Assembly: GCF_009363155.1 (NCBI RefSeq) | Contig: NZ_CP045302.1 | Location: 571,001-635,000 of the forward strand | Length of the DNA stretch: 64,000 bases | Reading direction: 5' to 3' | Source: Azotobacter salinestris | Lineage (GTDB): Bacteria; Pseudomonadota; Gammaproteobacteria; Pseudomonadales; Pseudomonadaceae | Shown here: positions 21,554 to 31,718 of the stretch, piece by piece | How positions within the stretch are numbered: the first letter of the stretch is position 1 | Layout of the letters: every line of letters begins with the position of its first letter | Translations under genes and position numbers: made by a program | Notes under the pieces: generated by a model | What the model was told of the DNA's origin: nothing | The model's database searches: none | Seen by the model: only the letters and a program-made list of their open reading frames with translations

Positions 21554-22060
21554 ATGGAAAAATTATCCATTAACCTGGACAAAGACCTCGAACGTATCGC
21601 CCTTCAGGAAGCCCGTCTCCAGTTTCGCAGCTTCGATGCCCATAGCGCCTGGGCTCTCGGCTCGCGCCTGTGCCCCCTCGCCGAGCAACGGCATCAGGCC
21701 ATCATCGTCGAAATCCAGGTCGGCGGAAATCCGCTGTTCCTCTGCACCATGCCGGGCACGGCGCCGAACAACCTCGACTGGGCCCGGCGCAAGCGGAATG
21801 TGGTCACGCTCATGCAGCGCAGTTCGTACGCCGTCGGCCTGCAGTTGCAGAAGGATGGCACGACCCTGAGCGAGCAGGCCGGGCGTGACTATGCTGCGCA
21901 CGGCGGCTGCTTTCCGATCCTGCTGCGGGGAACCGGCTGTATCGGAACCATCGCGGTTTCGGGGCTTCCGCAGCGCGACGATCATGAGCTGATCGTAGAA
22001 ATCCTGGCCGAGATGCTGGAGGAGCGGCTCGAAGAGCTGGCTCTCGATGCCGCGACCTGA
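21554..22060 (+). CDS. UPF0303 / haem-degrading-domain family protein
   Basis: 168 residues of the UPF0303 family, related to the GlcG/HbpS-like fold. Typical segments are the helix-rich N-terminus with LDKDLERIALQEARLQFRSFD, then HQAIIVEIQVGGNPLFLCTMPGTAPNNLDWARRKRNVV, and the C-terminal GTGCIGTIAVSGLPQRDDHELIVEILA. Some relatives are annotated as haem-degrading or as chaperone-like; no role is established for this one. It is transcribed divergently from cho and convergent with the ArsC-like gene. Confidence 0.8.
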   Translation: MEKLSINLDKDLERIALQEARLQFRSFDAHSAWALGSRLCPLAEQRHQAIIVEIQVGGNPLFLCTMPGTAPNNLDWARRKRNVVTLMQRSSYAVGLQLQKDGTTLSEQAGRDYAAHGGCFPILLRGTGCIGTIAVSGLPQRDDHELIVEILAEMLEERLEELALDAAT

Positions 22061-22134
22061 TGCGTCGATGTGATCGTGCCCACACCGAAGCCTGAGCGCC
22101 TCCAGCACTCAGGCCCGGTACGGGATGCCGCCGA

Positions 22135-22563
22135 TCAGTGCGAGGAGCACTTGTCCGTCTTGAGGCAGCTGTTGATGGCCTCGGGCACCGGCATGGCCAC
22201 ATTCAACAGCGCATTCAGGCGCGGGATGTCGAAGCCGCAGACCAGAGTCTCGCCCACTTCCAGCAGGGGCCGTTTGATCAGCAGCGGTTCGGCGAGCATC
22301 TTCTCGATCAGCTCGTCCCGGCTCAGGGCGGCGACATCCACCTCGCCGGATTTGATCTTCGGCGCCGCGGTATTGACCATGGCGTCCTTTTCCAGTCCGG
22401 CGAAGAAGGGTTCCAGACGCTCGCGGGTCCAGGGCGTGCTCAGCAGGTCCCGGACCTCCAGCTCGACGCCGTGCTCCTGAAGCAGGGTCTTCTGCCGGCG
22501 ATTCCCGCCACAGCCGGGTTTTTCGTAGAAGATGACGGTTTTTACAGCAGCTTGCGCAGTCAT
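22135..22563 (-). CDS. Nitrogenase-associated protein, ArsC/Spx-like thioredoxin fold
   Basis: 142 residues from the ATG at 22563, which has AAGGATC upstream. The N-terminus VIFYEKPGCGGNRRQKTLLQ (Cys18) has the ArsC-family thioredoxin-like active site, but with a single cysteine followed by GGN rather than CxxC. The rest (EVRDLLSTPWTRERLEPFF, PLLIKRPLLEVGETLVCGFD) matches the subfamily named nitrogenase-associated protein, to which Azotobacter NifO also belongs. This supports a diazotrophic host. No other nif gene is in the window, so this is probably a dispersed paralogue of unknown role. Confidence 0.8.
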   Translation of the reverse strand: MTAQAAVKTVIFYEKPGCGGNRRQKTLLQEHGVELEVRDLLSTPWTRERLEPFFAGLEKDAMVNTAAPKIKSGEVDVAALSRDELIEKMLAEPLLIKRPLLEVGETLVCGFDIPRLNALLNVAMPVPEAINSCLKTDKCSSH

Positions 22564-22698
22564 GGTGATCCTTCGGGCAATCGGGCGGATGAATGCCCGG
22601 ATCTTAACCAAGGTCACGTGCGAGGTCAGCCGGGCCTCGCCCTTCCGACTGCGACACTGCGCCGCGGCGGAAGGCGCGGCCCCCGGCCGGCCCGGGTC

Positions 22699-23646
22699 TC
22701 AGCCGAGCGCCGTGTCGAGGAACATCATCACCGCGAAACCGGCCATCAGGCCCAGCGTCGCCGGGGTCTGGTGACCGTTGCGGTGGGTCTCCGGGATGAT
22801 CTCGTGGGACACCACGAAGACCATGGCACCGGCGGCCAGCCCCATGCCGACCGGATAGGCCAGGGCGAAGCCGCTGGAGATGCCGATGCCGACCAGGGCG
22901 CCGAGGGGCTCCATCAGGCCGCTGGCCAGACCCACCAGGACCGAACCGGTCATCGGCAATCCGGTGGCGCGCAGGGCCATGGCCACGGCCAGGCCCTCGG
23001 GGATGTCCTGGATGGCGATGGCGCTGGCCAGCGGGATGCCCACGCCGAGATCGCCGCCGGCGAAGCTGACGCCGATGGCCATGCCCTCCGGCAGGTTGTG
23101 CAGGGTGATGGCCAGCACGAACAGCCAGACCCGGCCGATGCGCTCGCTGTCCGGGCCGCAGGGGCCGGTGCCGGCATGCGAATGCGGGGTGAAGCGGTCG
23201 AGCCCGAGCATCAGCAGCACCCCGAGCGCCAGTCCGGAGACCACGCTGGCGGCGGCCTGCAGACCGCTGCCGGTGATTTCCCGGGCCGCCTCCAGGCCGG
23301 GCAGGATCAGCGAGAAGGAGCTGGCGGCGAGCATCATGCCGGCGCCGAAGCCGAGCATGATGTCCTGGATGCGCACGCTGATCCGCCGCAGGGCGACGGC
23401 GGCAAAGGCACCGAGGCCGGTGGCGGCGAAACCGGCTCCGCCGCCGTACAGCGCGTAGCGCAGGTTCTCCGGATGGGTGCCGGTGAAGGCGTTGTACAGG
23501 CTGCTGCCGAGCAGCATCAGAACGATCAGCAGGGCAAGCGCCAGACCGGAGGCGATCACCGGGCTGGCCTCGATCTGCGCCAGCAGGGCCATGCGGAAGC
23601 TCGAGGCCGAAGTGGCCAGGGTGTTGCTGCTTATGCCGTCACTCAT
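22699..23646 (-). CDS. ZIP family divalent metal transporter
   Basis: 315-residue inner-membrane protein with about eight hydrophobic segments. The two metal-binding helices of the ZIP family are plain: HNLPEGMAIG and QDIPEGLAVA, followed by EPLGALVG and HEIIPETHR. A histidine-containing cytoplasmic loop (TPHSHAGTGPCGPDSER) sits in the usual position before the fourth segment. The length and layout fit the GufA/ZupT-like bacterial group that imports zinc and related metals. It is divergent from the thioredoxin gene; no Zur box was recognised upstream. Confidence 0.87.
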   Translation of the reverse strand: MSDGISSNTLATSASSFRMALLAQIEASPVIASGLALALLIVLMLLGSSLYNAFTGTHPENLRYALYGGGAGFAATGLGAFAAVALRRISVRIQDIMLGFGAGMMLAASSFSLILPGLEAAREITGSGLQAAASVVSGLALGVLLMLGLDRFTPHSHAGTGPCGPDSERIGRVWLFVLAITLHNLPEGMAIGVSFAGGDLGVGIPLASAIAIQDIPEGLAVAMALRATGLPMTGSVLVGLASGLMEPLGALVGIGISSGFALAYPVGMGLAAGAMVFVVSHEIIPETHRNGHQTPATLGLMAGFAVMMFLDTALG

Positions 23647-23852
23647 GGTCGCGGTTCCAGTGTCAGCGGCCGGGCTGCGCCGGCGTGGAAGCAGGAAACG
23701 CCCGAATCGCTACCCGGGCAAGGTAGCGACCGGGATGGCCTGTCGGATGGCGGGAAGGAGGATTTTCCGCCATCAGGCCTTTTGGACCACAGGGAACGGG
23801 CGCTCGTGCCCTTTTTCTAACCCTGCAGGTACAACGAACTTCGGAGAGCAAC

Positions 23853-24185
23853 ATGGCCATGACTTCGCCCCCTTCCTCCAGCGAACCGACCCGGGCCGCC
23901 GTCGAGGCCCTGCGCGAGCCGACCGTCCTCGAGTTCGGCGCCGCCTGGTGCGGCCACTGCCAGGCGGCGCAACCCCTGATCGCCAAGGCCTTCGCCAGCC
24001 ATCCGAAGGTCGGCCACATCAAGATCGAGGACGGCAAGGGCCGCCCGCTCGGACGTTCCTACCGGGTCACCCTGTGGCCGACCCTGATCTTCCTCGACCG
24101 GGGCCAGGAAGTCGCACGGCTGGTCCGTCCCGACGACGCGCAGGCCATCGAGCGCGCCCTGGCGATGATCGACGCGGCTGCCTGA
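23853..24185 (+). CDS. Thioredoxin-like protein
   Basis: 110 residues with the active site FGAAWCGHCQAAQPLI and the later TLWPTLIFLDRGQEVARLV, in which the cis-proline is present. There is no signal peptide, so it is cytoplasmic. WCGHC replaces the WCGPC of classical thioredoxin, which usually raises the redox potential. The start ATG has GGAGAG upstream. It is followed on the same strand by grxB and a small membrane protein, and may be cotranscribed with them. Confidence 0.88.
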   Translation: MAMTSPPSSSEPTRAAVEALREPTVLEFGAAWCGHCQAAQPLIAKAFASHPKVGHIKIEDGKGRPLGRSYRVTLWPTLIFLDRGQEVARLVRPDDAQAIERALAMIDAAA

Positions 24186-24277
24186 GCCGCCACGGCCACC
24201 CGGGCGGCCCTCCCCGGCGCCCCCTCGGCCCGCTTGACCGGTTACACTCGGCAGCGGTTCCGAAGCACGGAGGTGGC

Positions 24278-24931
24278 ATGAAGCTCTACCTGTACGACCA
24301 CTGCCCGTTCTGCGTATGCGCCGAGATGGTGGCGAACTACAAGGCGGTGGCCCACGAGAGGGTCTACCTGCCGAACGACGACGAGGCGACCTGCCACCGG
24401 CTGATCGGTGCCAAGCAGGTGCCCATCCTGCAGTTCGATGACGGCCGGGCCATGGGCGAGAGCCTGGAAATCGCCCGCGTGCTGGACGAGCTGGGCAACC
24501 CCGGGCGGATGATGCGCCCGCACGGCGACTTCGAAGCCATCCGCCAGCATATCGAGCAGGTGCGTACCGCGATCAGCTGCCTGCTGTTTCCCCGCGACAT
24601 CGCCCTCGGCCTGCCCGAATTCGCCACCCGGAGCGCCCGCGACTATTTCCAGGCCAGGAAGGAGCGGATCATCCAGCGCCCGTTCGCCCGGGCCCTGGCG
24701 GAAACGCCCGAGCACAAGGCCGCGGTGGAAGGGATGCTCGCCGGCCTGCCGCCGCTGCAGACACCCGTCGCCCACTGCAATCGCCTGGGCTGGGACGACG
24801 TGCTGCTCTATCCGACCCTGCGCAACCTGAGCATGGTCCGGGACCTGGCCTTCCCGCCCTCGGTGCGCGCCTACCTCGAGGAAGTGGCACGCCTGACCGA
24901 TACCGCCACCTATTTCGACCGGGCGATCTGA
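24278..24931 (+). CDS. grxB: Glutaredoxin 2
   Basis: 217 residues: an N-terminal glutaredoxin domain with CPFC at positions 9-12, IGAKQVPILQFDDG (cis-proline) and MGESLEIARVLDE, then a helical glutathione-transferase-like C-terminal domain ending in FPPSVRAYLEEVA. This is the GrxB architecture, a glutathione-dependent cytosolic disulfide reductase. The ATG at 24278 has an ACGGAGG ribosome site. The length agrees with E. coli GrxB (215). Confidence 0.9.
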   Translation: MKLYLYDHCPFCVCAEMVANYKAVAHERVYLPNDDEATCHRLIGAKQVPILQFDDGRAMGESLEIARVLDELGNPGRMMRPHGDFEAIRQHIEQVRTAISCLLFPRDIALGLPEFATRSARDYFQARKERIIQRPFARALAETPEHKAAVEGMLAGLPPLQTPVAHCNRLGWDDVLLYPTLRNLSMVRDLAFPPSVRAYLEEVARLTDTATYFDRAI

Positions 24932-24949
24932 GCCCTGAAGGAGTATCCC

Positions 24950-25195
24950 GTGCCCGTTCTGTTCGCCCGTGCCAGACTGGCCGCGACCATCCTGCTGCCG
25001 GCCTGGCTGCTGATCACCCTGCTGCTGAAACTCTGGCGCCCGATCATCACTGGCCTGCCGGAATGGCAGGTGGCCGCCATCATCGTGCCGCAGATGATCG
25101 TCGGCATGGTGTTCGTGATCATCCCGCTCACCCAGGGACTGCTCCTGAAACTGGCGGCGAAGCGCCAGGGGCTGTCGGCCGGCCGGGACGACTGA
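24950..25195 (+). CDS. Small inner-membrane protein
   Basis: 81 residues starting at GTG 24950 behind GAAGGAG. It has two hydrophobic segments (ATILLPAWLLITLLLKLW and VAAIIVPQMIVGMVFVIIPLTQGLLL) with a short polar loop and a basic tail (KLAAKRQG). It begins 19 bases after the grxB stop, so it is likely in the same transcript. I do not recognise a family. Confidence 0.65.
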   Translation: MPVLFARARLAATILLPAWLLITLLLKLWRPIITGLPEWQVAAIIVPQMIVGMVFVIIPLTQGLLLKLAAKRQGLSAGRDD

Positions 25196-25285
25196 GGCGC
25201 AGCGAGCGCACGGGCGCCGAAAACGGCCGGCTGCGGCCGCGCCTGCTAGACTGCGCGCCATTTTCGCTTTCCATCAGGCCTGCCC

Positions 25286-26671
<1,386 letters not shown>

Positions 26672-26759
26672 CGGTCGGGACCTGCGGAAAGCGCTGCCAA
26701 CCTCTGGATTGCGTTGCACGCCCTGCCAACTTCATCCTTTAACCGCTTGGAAAGCGCCC

Positions 26760-27620
26760 ATGAACATCAAGACTTCCTGGCTATTCCTGCTCGCCGGCCT
26801 GGGCTGCGCGCTGGGCGCGGCGACGGCTCAGGCCGCCTGCCCCTCCGAATCCGAGGCCGCCGAGCTGGTGAGCCGCTACCTGGAGCGCCGGCCGCTGGAG
26901 AACCTGCCGGCCATGAGCCTCGCCGAGGCCGAATGCGGCCGCGAGCGGGTGGTCGCCCTCCTCGGCCGCCAGCTTGGCCGGGTCGCGGGCTACAAGGCCG
27001 GCCTCACCAACCCGGCGGTGCAGCAGCGCTTCAACCACGACCGGCCGGTGCGCGGCACCCTGCTCGCCGGCATGCTGCTGGAGGACGGCGCCAGCGTGCC
27101 GGCCCGCTTCGGCGCCCAGCCACGCTTCGAGGCGGATCTGCTGGTGCGGGTCAAGGACCCGGAGATCCATGCGGCGACCACGCCCGAGGAGGTGATGCAG
27201 CATCTCGATGCGCTGATCCCCTTCATCGAGTTGCCCGACCTGCTGGTGCAGGATCCCGGCAAGCTCGACGGCGCCGCGATCACCTACATCAATGTCGGCG
27301 CGCGCCTGGGCGTGATGGGCAAGCCGCTGCCGGCCAGCCCGGCGCTGACGGCGCAGCTGCCCGGCATGAGTGTGCGGGTGCTCGACGGCGAGGGCCGCGA
27401 GCTCGACCGCGGACGCGGCAGCGACCTGATGGGCCATCCGCTTCAGGCGGTGATCTGGCTCGCCTGGGACCTGGCCCGCAGCGGCATCCGCCTGCAGGCC
27501 GGCGACCTGCTCAGCCTGGGCTCGTTCTCCAGGCCGCTGACGCCGCAGGCCGGCCAGCGGGTACGGGTGGTATACGAGGGGCTGGAGGGTGCACCGGCGG
27601 TCGAGGTGCATTTCCAGTGA
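26760..27620 (+). CDS. Exported fumarylacetoacetase-fold / 2-keto-4-pentenoate hydratase-like protein
   Basis: 286 residues with a clear cleavable signal (MNIKTSWLFLLAGLGCALGAATAQA). The mature part resembles the MhpD-like hydratase/decarboxylase branch of the fumarylacetoacetase superfamily: GYKAGLTNPAVQQRF, GTLLAGMLL, PRFEADLLVRV, FIELPDL, and the end DLLSLGSFSRPL. Cytoplasmic relatives act on 2-hydroxypentadienoates in aromatic degradation. An exported version is unusual, and its substrate is not evident from the neighbours (dbpA upstream, a lipoprotein downstream). Confidence 0.8.
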   Translation: MNIKTSWLFLLAGLGCALGAATAQAACPSESEAAELVSRYLERRPLENLPAMSLAEAECGRERVVALLGRQLGRVAGYKAGLTNPAVQQRFNHDRPVRGTLLAGMLLEDGASVPARFGAQPRFEADLLVRVKDPEIHAATTPEEVMQHLDALIPFIELPDLLVQDPGKLDGAAITYINVGARLGVMGKPLPASPALTAQLPGMSVRVLDGEGRELDRGRGSDLMGHPLQAVIWLAWDLARSGIRLQAGDLLSLGSFSRPLTPQAGQRVRVVYEGLEGAPAVEVHFQ

Positions 27621-27710
27621 AGCCAGCCGAGCGGCATGGACCGAGACGCATGCATATCGGCCGCACCGGCTGACGCCGGATCGACCGGACGGTCCCGCCA
27701 GGAGAGAAAG

Positions 27711-28382
27711 ATGCCGAACGCTGCTCGCCGCCTCGCACTTGCGGGGCTTGCCTGCCTTCTTCTGGCCGGCTGCGCGGGATTCCGCGGTGGCTGGGAAAGC
27801 GTCCCCTACTTCGGCGATACACCGCCGACGCCATCGGAGAACCGCTCTTTTCTCGAGGCAACGCCGAATCCTCCCCCACTGGAGCTCCCCGGCCTGCGCC
27901 TGCAGGTGACGCTCGACAACCAGCTGCGCACCCACGACATCCAGGTTTACCTGTTCGTCCTCCCGCTGCATATCGACCCGCGCGACCACTACTGGAAGAA
28001 CCATACCCCCGGCAAGACCCGCGTCCACATCACGGTGACACCCGCGGAGCCGGGATTCGTGTTCCGCCCGGCGCAGGCGGTGCTCGCCATCGGCAATCGG
28101 CGTTTCGATGGCGTTGCCGGATTCGACTTCGACCGCTGGGACCGTGAAGGGCGTCGCGTCGGGGAAGGCGGAACCTGGGAACATCGGCCCGTGGCAACGG
28201 AGCTGCATCTCGACGAGCCGGGACGCAGCTACCACCTGTCGATCGACTTCGACACCCCCGTCCCCTCGCCGGAGTCCCGCGAGATCCTGCTCGACCTGTC
28301 GCGGGCGCTCGGCTCGCCCCGGCATTCCGCACTGCCGCTTATCCGCTTCGTACCGATGCGCTGGCGTGGGAGCTACAGCTAG
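27711..28382 (+). CDS. Putative lipoprotein
   Basis: 223 residues. MPNAARRLALAGLACLLLAGCAG ends in a lipobox (LAGC), so it is a predicted lipoprotein. The ATG at 27711 follows GGAGAGAAAG. The mature part is mostly beta-strand-like with several aromatic and charged positions (VYLFVLPLHIDPRDHYW, RPAQAVLAIGNRRFDGVAGFDFDRW). I do not recognise a family. It follows the exported hydratase-like gene by 90 bases on the same strand. Confidence 0.7.
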   Translation: MPNAARRLALAGLACLLLAGCAGFRGGWESVPYFGDTPPTPSENRSFLEATPNPPPLELPGLRLQVTLDNQLRTHDIQVYLFVLPLHIDPRDHYWKNHTPGKTRVHITVTPAEPGFVFRPAQAVLAIGNRRFDGVAGFDFDRWDREGRRVGEGGTWEHRPVATELHLDEPGRSYHLSIDFDTPVPSPESREILLDLSRALGSPRHSALPLIRFVPMRWRGSYS

Positions 28383-28478
28383 CGGCAGCCGGATCGCTCC
28401 AGCCCAGCCGCCTCCGTGCCATTCTCCCCGTCGCCCCGGCTGCCGTTCGTCTGCGCCAGGTGGTAGCATCCGCGCCCC

Positions 28479-29513
28479 ATGAAAATCGCCGACCTCCATC
28501 AACGCCTCGCCGACCTCGGCGCCAAACCCCTCCATATCGGGCGGATCGACCGCGCCTGGCTGCACGGCTGGCCGCTGGACACCGGCACGCGCCAGCAGCA
28601 GGCACAGGATTTCCTGCCGCTCGGCGTGCGCGAGGCCATGCCCGAACTGAGCGAAACGGTCGCCGGCCTCGTGAGGCTGCGCGCCGAGCACCCGGCTGCC
28701 GACGGCTCGGCGCGCCTGCTGGTCGAGCTGGGCGATGGGCAGATGGTCGAGAGCGTGCTGCTGCCGCGCGACGGGCTCTGCGTGTCGAGCCAGGTCGGCT
28801 GCGCGGTGGGCTGCGTGTTCTGCATGACCGGCAAGAGCGGCCTCCTGCGCCAGCTCGGCAGCGCCGAGATCGTCGCCCAGGTGGCGCTGGCCCGCCGCTT
28901 CCGCCCGGTGAAGAAGGTGGTGTTCATGGGCATGGGCGAGCCGGCGCACAACCTCGACAACGTGCTGGAGGCCATCGAGCTGCTCGGCACCGCCGGCGGC
29001 ATCGGCCACAAGAACCTGGTGTTCTCCACGGTGGGCGATCCGCGGGTGTTCGAGCGCCTGCCACAGGGGCCGGTCAAGCCGGCGCTGGCCCTGTCCCTGC
29101 ACAGCACCGATGCCGAGCGGCGCCACCGCCTGCTGCCGCGTGCCCCGAGCATGGACCCGGAGGAGCTGGTCGAACTGGCCGAGGCCTACGCGCGCCGGAC
29201 CGGCTATCCGATCCAGTACCAGTGGACGCTACTCGAAGGCATCAACGACAGCCTGGAGGAAATGGACGGCATCCTGCGTCTGCTCAAGGGCAAGTACGCG
29301 GTGATGAACCTGATTCCCTACAACAGTCTGGAGGCCGACGACTACCGGCGTCCCGGCGGCGAGCGGATCGTCGAGCTGGTGCGTTACCTGCACGGCCGCG
29401 GCGTGCTGACCAAGGTGCGCAACTCGGCGGGCCAGGACATCGACGGCGGCTGCGGCCAGCTGCGCGCGCGGGCTACGCAGCTGGCCAGGAGCCGGCCGCT
29501 GCGCATCCGCTGA
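28479..29513 (+). CDS. Radical SAM RNA methyltransferase of the RlmN/Cfr family
   Basis: 344 residues. The radical SAM cluster motif is CAVGCVFC (Cys108, 112, 115), preceded by GLCVSSQVG. The family hallmarks FMGMGEPAHNLDNVLEAI and VFSTVGDP follow, and the C-terminal NSAGQDIDGGCGQL contains the cysteine that carries the methyl group in RlmN and Cfr. The N-terminus lacks the usual longer accessory domain of RlmN, so this is probably the RlmN-like paralogue group seen in pseudomonads rather than rlmN itself. The target nucleotide cannot be predicted. Confidence 0.85.
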   Translation: MKIADLHQRLADLGAKPLHIGRIDRAWLHGWPLDTGTRQQQAQDFLPLGVREAMPELSETVAGLVRLRAEHPAADGSARLLVELGDGQMVESVLLPRDGLCVSSQVGCAVGCVFCMTGKSGLLRQLGSAEIVAQVALARRFRPVKKVVFMGMGEPAHNLDNVLEAIELLGTAGGIGHKNLVFSTVGDPRVFERLPQGPVKPALALSLHSTDAERRHRLLPRAPSMDPEELVELAEAYARRTGYPIQYQWTLLEGINDSLEEMDGILRLLKGKYAVMNLIPYNSLEADDYRRPGGERIVELVRYLHGRGVLTKVRNSAGQDIDGGCGQLRARATQLARSRPLRIR

Positions 29514-29606
29514 GTCCCTGCCGCCGGCCATCCCCTCGGTGCCTGGACAGCTCCGCCGGACCGTCGATACTGTCGACGAAATCGGCCATCGCCTCGGGAG
29601 CCCGCC

Positions 29607-30014
29607 ATGTTCCGCATCCTCGGAATCGACCATCTGGTACTGCGCGTCGTCGACCTGGACAAGATGCTGCACTTCTATTGCGAGGCGCTGGGCTGCAGCG
29701 TCGAGCGCCGCCAGGACGAGCTCGGCCTGGTCCAGCTGCGCGCCGGCAGCGCCCTGATCGACCTGGTTCCCGTCGACGGCAAGCTGGGCAAGGCCGGCGG
29801 CGCCGCACCGGGCAGGGAGGGACGCAATCTCGACCATTTCTGCCTGCGCATCGAGCCGTTCGACGAGGCGCTGATCCGCCAGCGCCTGGCGGAACACGGC
29901 CTCGAAGCCGGCGCCGTGGAGTCGCGCTACGGCGCCGAGGGCAGCGGCCCTTCCCTCTACGTCACCGACCCGGAAGGCACGGTCGTCGAACTCAAGGGGC
30001 CGGCGGCCGCCTGA
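29607..30014 (+). CDS. VOC-fold (glyoxalase/dioxygenase superfamily) protein
   Basis: 135 residues with the two beta-alpha-beta-beta-beta units of the vicinal oxygen chelate fold: IDHLVLRVVDLDKMLHFYCEALG, NLDHFCLRIEPFDEALIRQRL and SLYVTDPEGTVVELKG. The metal-ligand positions (His near 9, His in LDHF and Glu in VVELKG) are kept. Substrate unknown; such proteins include glyoxalases, dioxygenases and antibiotic-resistance enzymes. It ends 5 bases before the next gene's start. Confidence 0.85.
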   Translation: MFRILGIDHLVLRVVDLDKMLHFYCEALGCSVERRQDELGLVQLRAGSALIDLVPVDGKLGKAGGAAPGREGRNLDHFCLRIEPFDEALIRQRLAEHGLEAGAVESRYGAEGSGPSLYVTDPEGTVVELKGPAAA

Positions 30015-30019
30015 ACCCC

Positions 30020-30476
30020 ATGACGAGCGACGCGGACATCCTCGCGCAGATCGATGCGGCTTTTGCCGACGTCGGCAAGCCCGAGCACTTCACCGACTAC
30101 CGCCACTGCTGCGAATGCGCCGAGCACGACGAGACGCTGCGCAGTCAGCCTGGAGCTGCGCCACGTCGGCAATCCGGGCTGGGATCCGCTGTGCTTCTCG
30201 TCGGCCCAGGGCCTGGCCTACTACCTGCCGACGCTGGTCCGCTTCGCCCTCGCCCCGCCGAGCCCCGAGCACGGCTGGTATGGCGATCAGCTGCTGTTTC
30301 ATCTTTCCTCTGACGGCGCCTGGAACAGGTTGTATTGCCACTGCTCGCCGAAACAGCGCGGCGCCGTCGCCGCGCTGCTGGCGCATCTGGTCGAGACCCG
30401 CGCCGAGGAGATCGACGGGCATCCCGAGGAAGACGTGCTGCTGCAGGCCTGCGCGCTCTGGTCGACCCCAGCCTGA
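30020..30476 (+). pseudogene. DUF6714-like gene interrupted by a one-base frameshift
   Basis: The ATG at 30020 opens MTSDADILAQIDAAFADVGK, then FTDYRHCCECAEHDETLRS. The sense then jumps to another frame: LELRHVGNPGWDPLCFSSAQ and onward to ALWSTPA at 30476. The two parts read as one conserved small protein (about 150 residues) if one base is removed near 30143-30150. Within the family the cysteine pair CCEC and the GNPGWDP motif belong together. It is either a recent pseudogene or a sequence error; the second frame is not preceded by a start of its own. Confidence 0.65.
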
Positions 30477-30572
30477 CGCTTCGCCGACATGGCACCGGCG
30501 GTTACACTGCGCGACCCTGCCCGGGAGAAACGCCCCGGGCTTCGCCCCGCCGTACAGAGAGACAACCGAGCC

Positions 30573-31232
30573 ATGACGGTTATCCAGGAACAGGTCGCAG
30601 CCGGCCAGGCCGCCTATACGCCGCGGACGTTGCCGCTCTACGACTTCGTGGTGCTCGGCGTTTCCAACCCCTTCATCTGGAAATGCCCCACCCGCCGCCT
30701 CGAACAGCACTACGAGCGCCATCTCAGCGCCAACCACCTGGATGTCGGGGTGGGCACCGGGTATTTCCCCGACCGTTGCCGCTTTCCCGCGCATGCACCC
30801 CGGGTGGCGCTGATGGATCTGAACCCGGACACCCTGGCGTTCGCCGCCCGGCGCATCGCCCGCTACGTGCCCAAAACCTACCGGCGCAACGTGCTGGAGC
30901 CGATCGTCTTCGCCGACGAGGGCTTCGATTCGATCGGCATCAACTACCTGCTGCACTGCCTGCCGGGCTCCATCGCCGCGAAAGCCGTGGTCTTCGATCA
31001 TCTCAAGGCATTGATGAACCCTGGCGCCGTCCTCTTCGGCGCCACCCTGCTGCAGGGCGGCGTCCCGCGCAGCCCCCTGGCGCGGGGGCTGATGGCCGCG
31101 TACAACCGCAAGGGGATCTTCTGCAACCGCGAGGACGATCTGGACAGCCTGAAGGAAGAACTTGGCCGGCGCTTTCGCGAGGTCTCGGTCGAGGTGGTGG
31201 GCTGCGCCGCGCTGTTCGCCGGGCGAGCCTAG
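30573..31232 (+). CDS. SAM-dependent methyltransferase
   Basis: 219 residues with a class I methyltransferase fold: LDVGVGTGYFPDRC (SAM loop), VALMDLNPDTLAFA (ribose-binding acid) and GFDSIGINYLLHCLPG (motif IV region). The N-terminus YTPRTLPLYDFVVLGVSNPFIWKC is typical of a group often found beside polyketide and peptide synthase genes. It is convergent with the terminal gene of the ars array and overlaps it by 4 bases, so a link to lipid tailoring is possible but it is transcribed from its own promoter. The target is unknown. Confidence 0.78.
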   Translation: MTVIQEQVAAGQAAYTPRTLPLYDFVVLGVSNPFIWKCPTRRLEQHYERHLSANHLDVGVGTGYFPDRCRFPAHAPRVALMDLNPDTLAFAARRIARYVPKTYRRNVLEPIVFADEGFDSIGINYLLHCLPGSIAAKAVVFDHLKALMNPGAVLFGATLLQGGVPRSPLARGLMAAYNRKGIFCNREDDLDSLKEELGRRFREVSVEVVGCAALFAGRA

Positions 31233-31717
31233 GGCTGACCCACCCGGTACCAGGTGCGCGTCTCGCCGATCAAGGGCGTGCCGATGAAACCCCGCACCTG
31301 CAGTTGCCGCCCGCCCCTCTGCAGGGTCAGGCGGCAGTCGTAGACCTTGCCGCTGTCCGGGTCGAGGATTTCCCCGTCCCCGTAGACATCGCCCCGCTGC
31401 TTCACGCCGCTGAGGATGGTCATGCCTAGCAGCGGCTTGCCACGGCGCTCCCCCTCGCACTTGTCGCAATAGGGCGACTCGGCATCCGGCCCGCGCAGGC
31501 CCTTCTCGATGATGCCCCGGTATTCGTCGCCCTGGCGGTCGATGCGGACCAGCGCCCGCGGCTCGCCGGTCCGCTCGTCGCGGATCATCCACAACCCGAT
31601 CAGCGGGTCGCCGGCCACGGCGCTGGCGGCGCCGCTGGCGGCCAGCAGCATCACCAGGGCGCAGCAGACGCACAGCCGCCGCACGGCCATCTGGCCACGA
31701 CCGTCCAGGGCCTTCAT
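31229..31717 (-). CDS. DUF2147 family exported protein
   Basis: 162 residues with a signal peptide (VRRLCVCCALVMLLAASGAASAVA). The mature part has the DUF2147 pattern: GLWMIRDERTGEPRALVRIDRQGDEYRGIIEKGL, a CDKCEG pair, and LGMTILSG followed by GEILDPDSGKVYDCRLTL. Members of this family are lipocalin-like or FABP-like small exported proteins of unknown function. A strong GGAGGA ribosome site lies inside the end of the acyltransferase gene, and only one base separates the two genes, so it is the last gene of the ars array. A lipid-binding role would suit the context but is inference. Confidence 0.82.
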   Translation of the reverse strand: MKALDGRGQMAVRRLCVCCALVMLLAASGAASAVAGDPLIGLWMIRDERTGEPRALVRIDRQGDEYRGIIEKGLRGPDAESPYCDKCEGERRGKPLLGMTILSGVKQRGDVYGDGEILDPDSGKVYDCRLTLQRGGRQLQVRGFIGTPLIGETRTWYRVGQP

Positions 31718-31718
31718 C

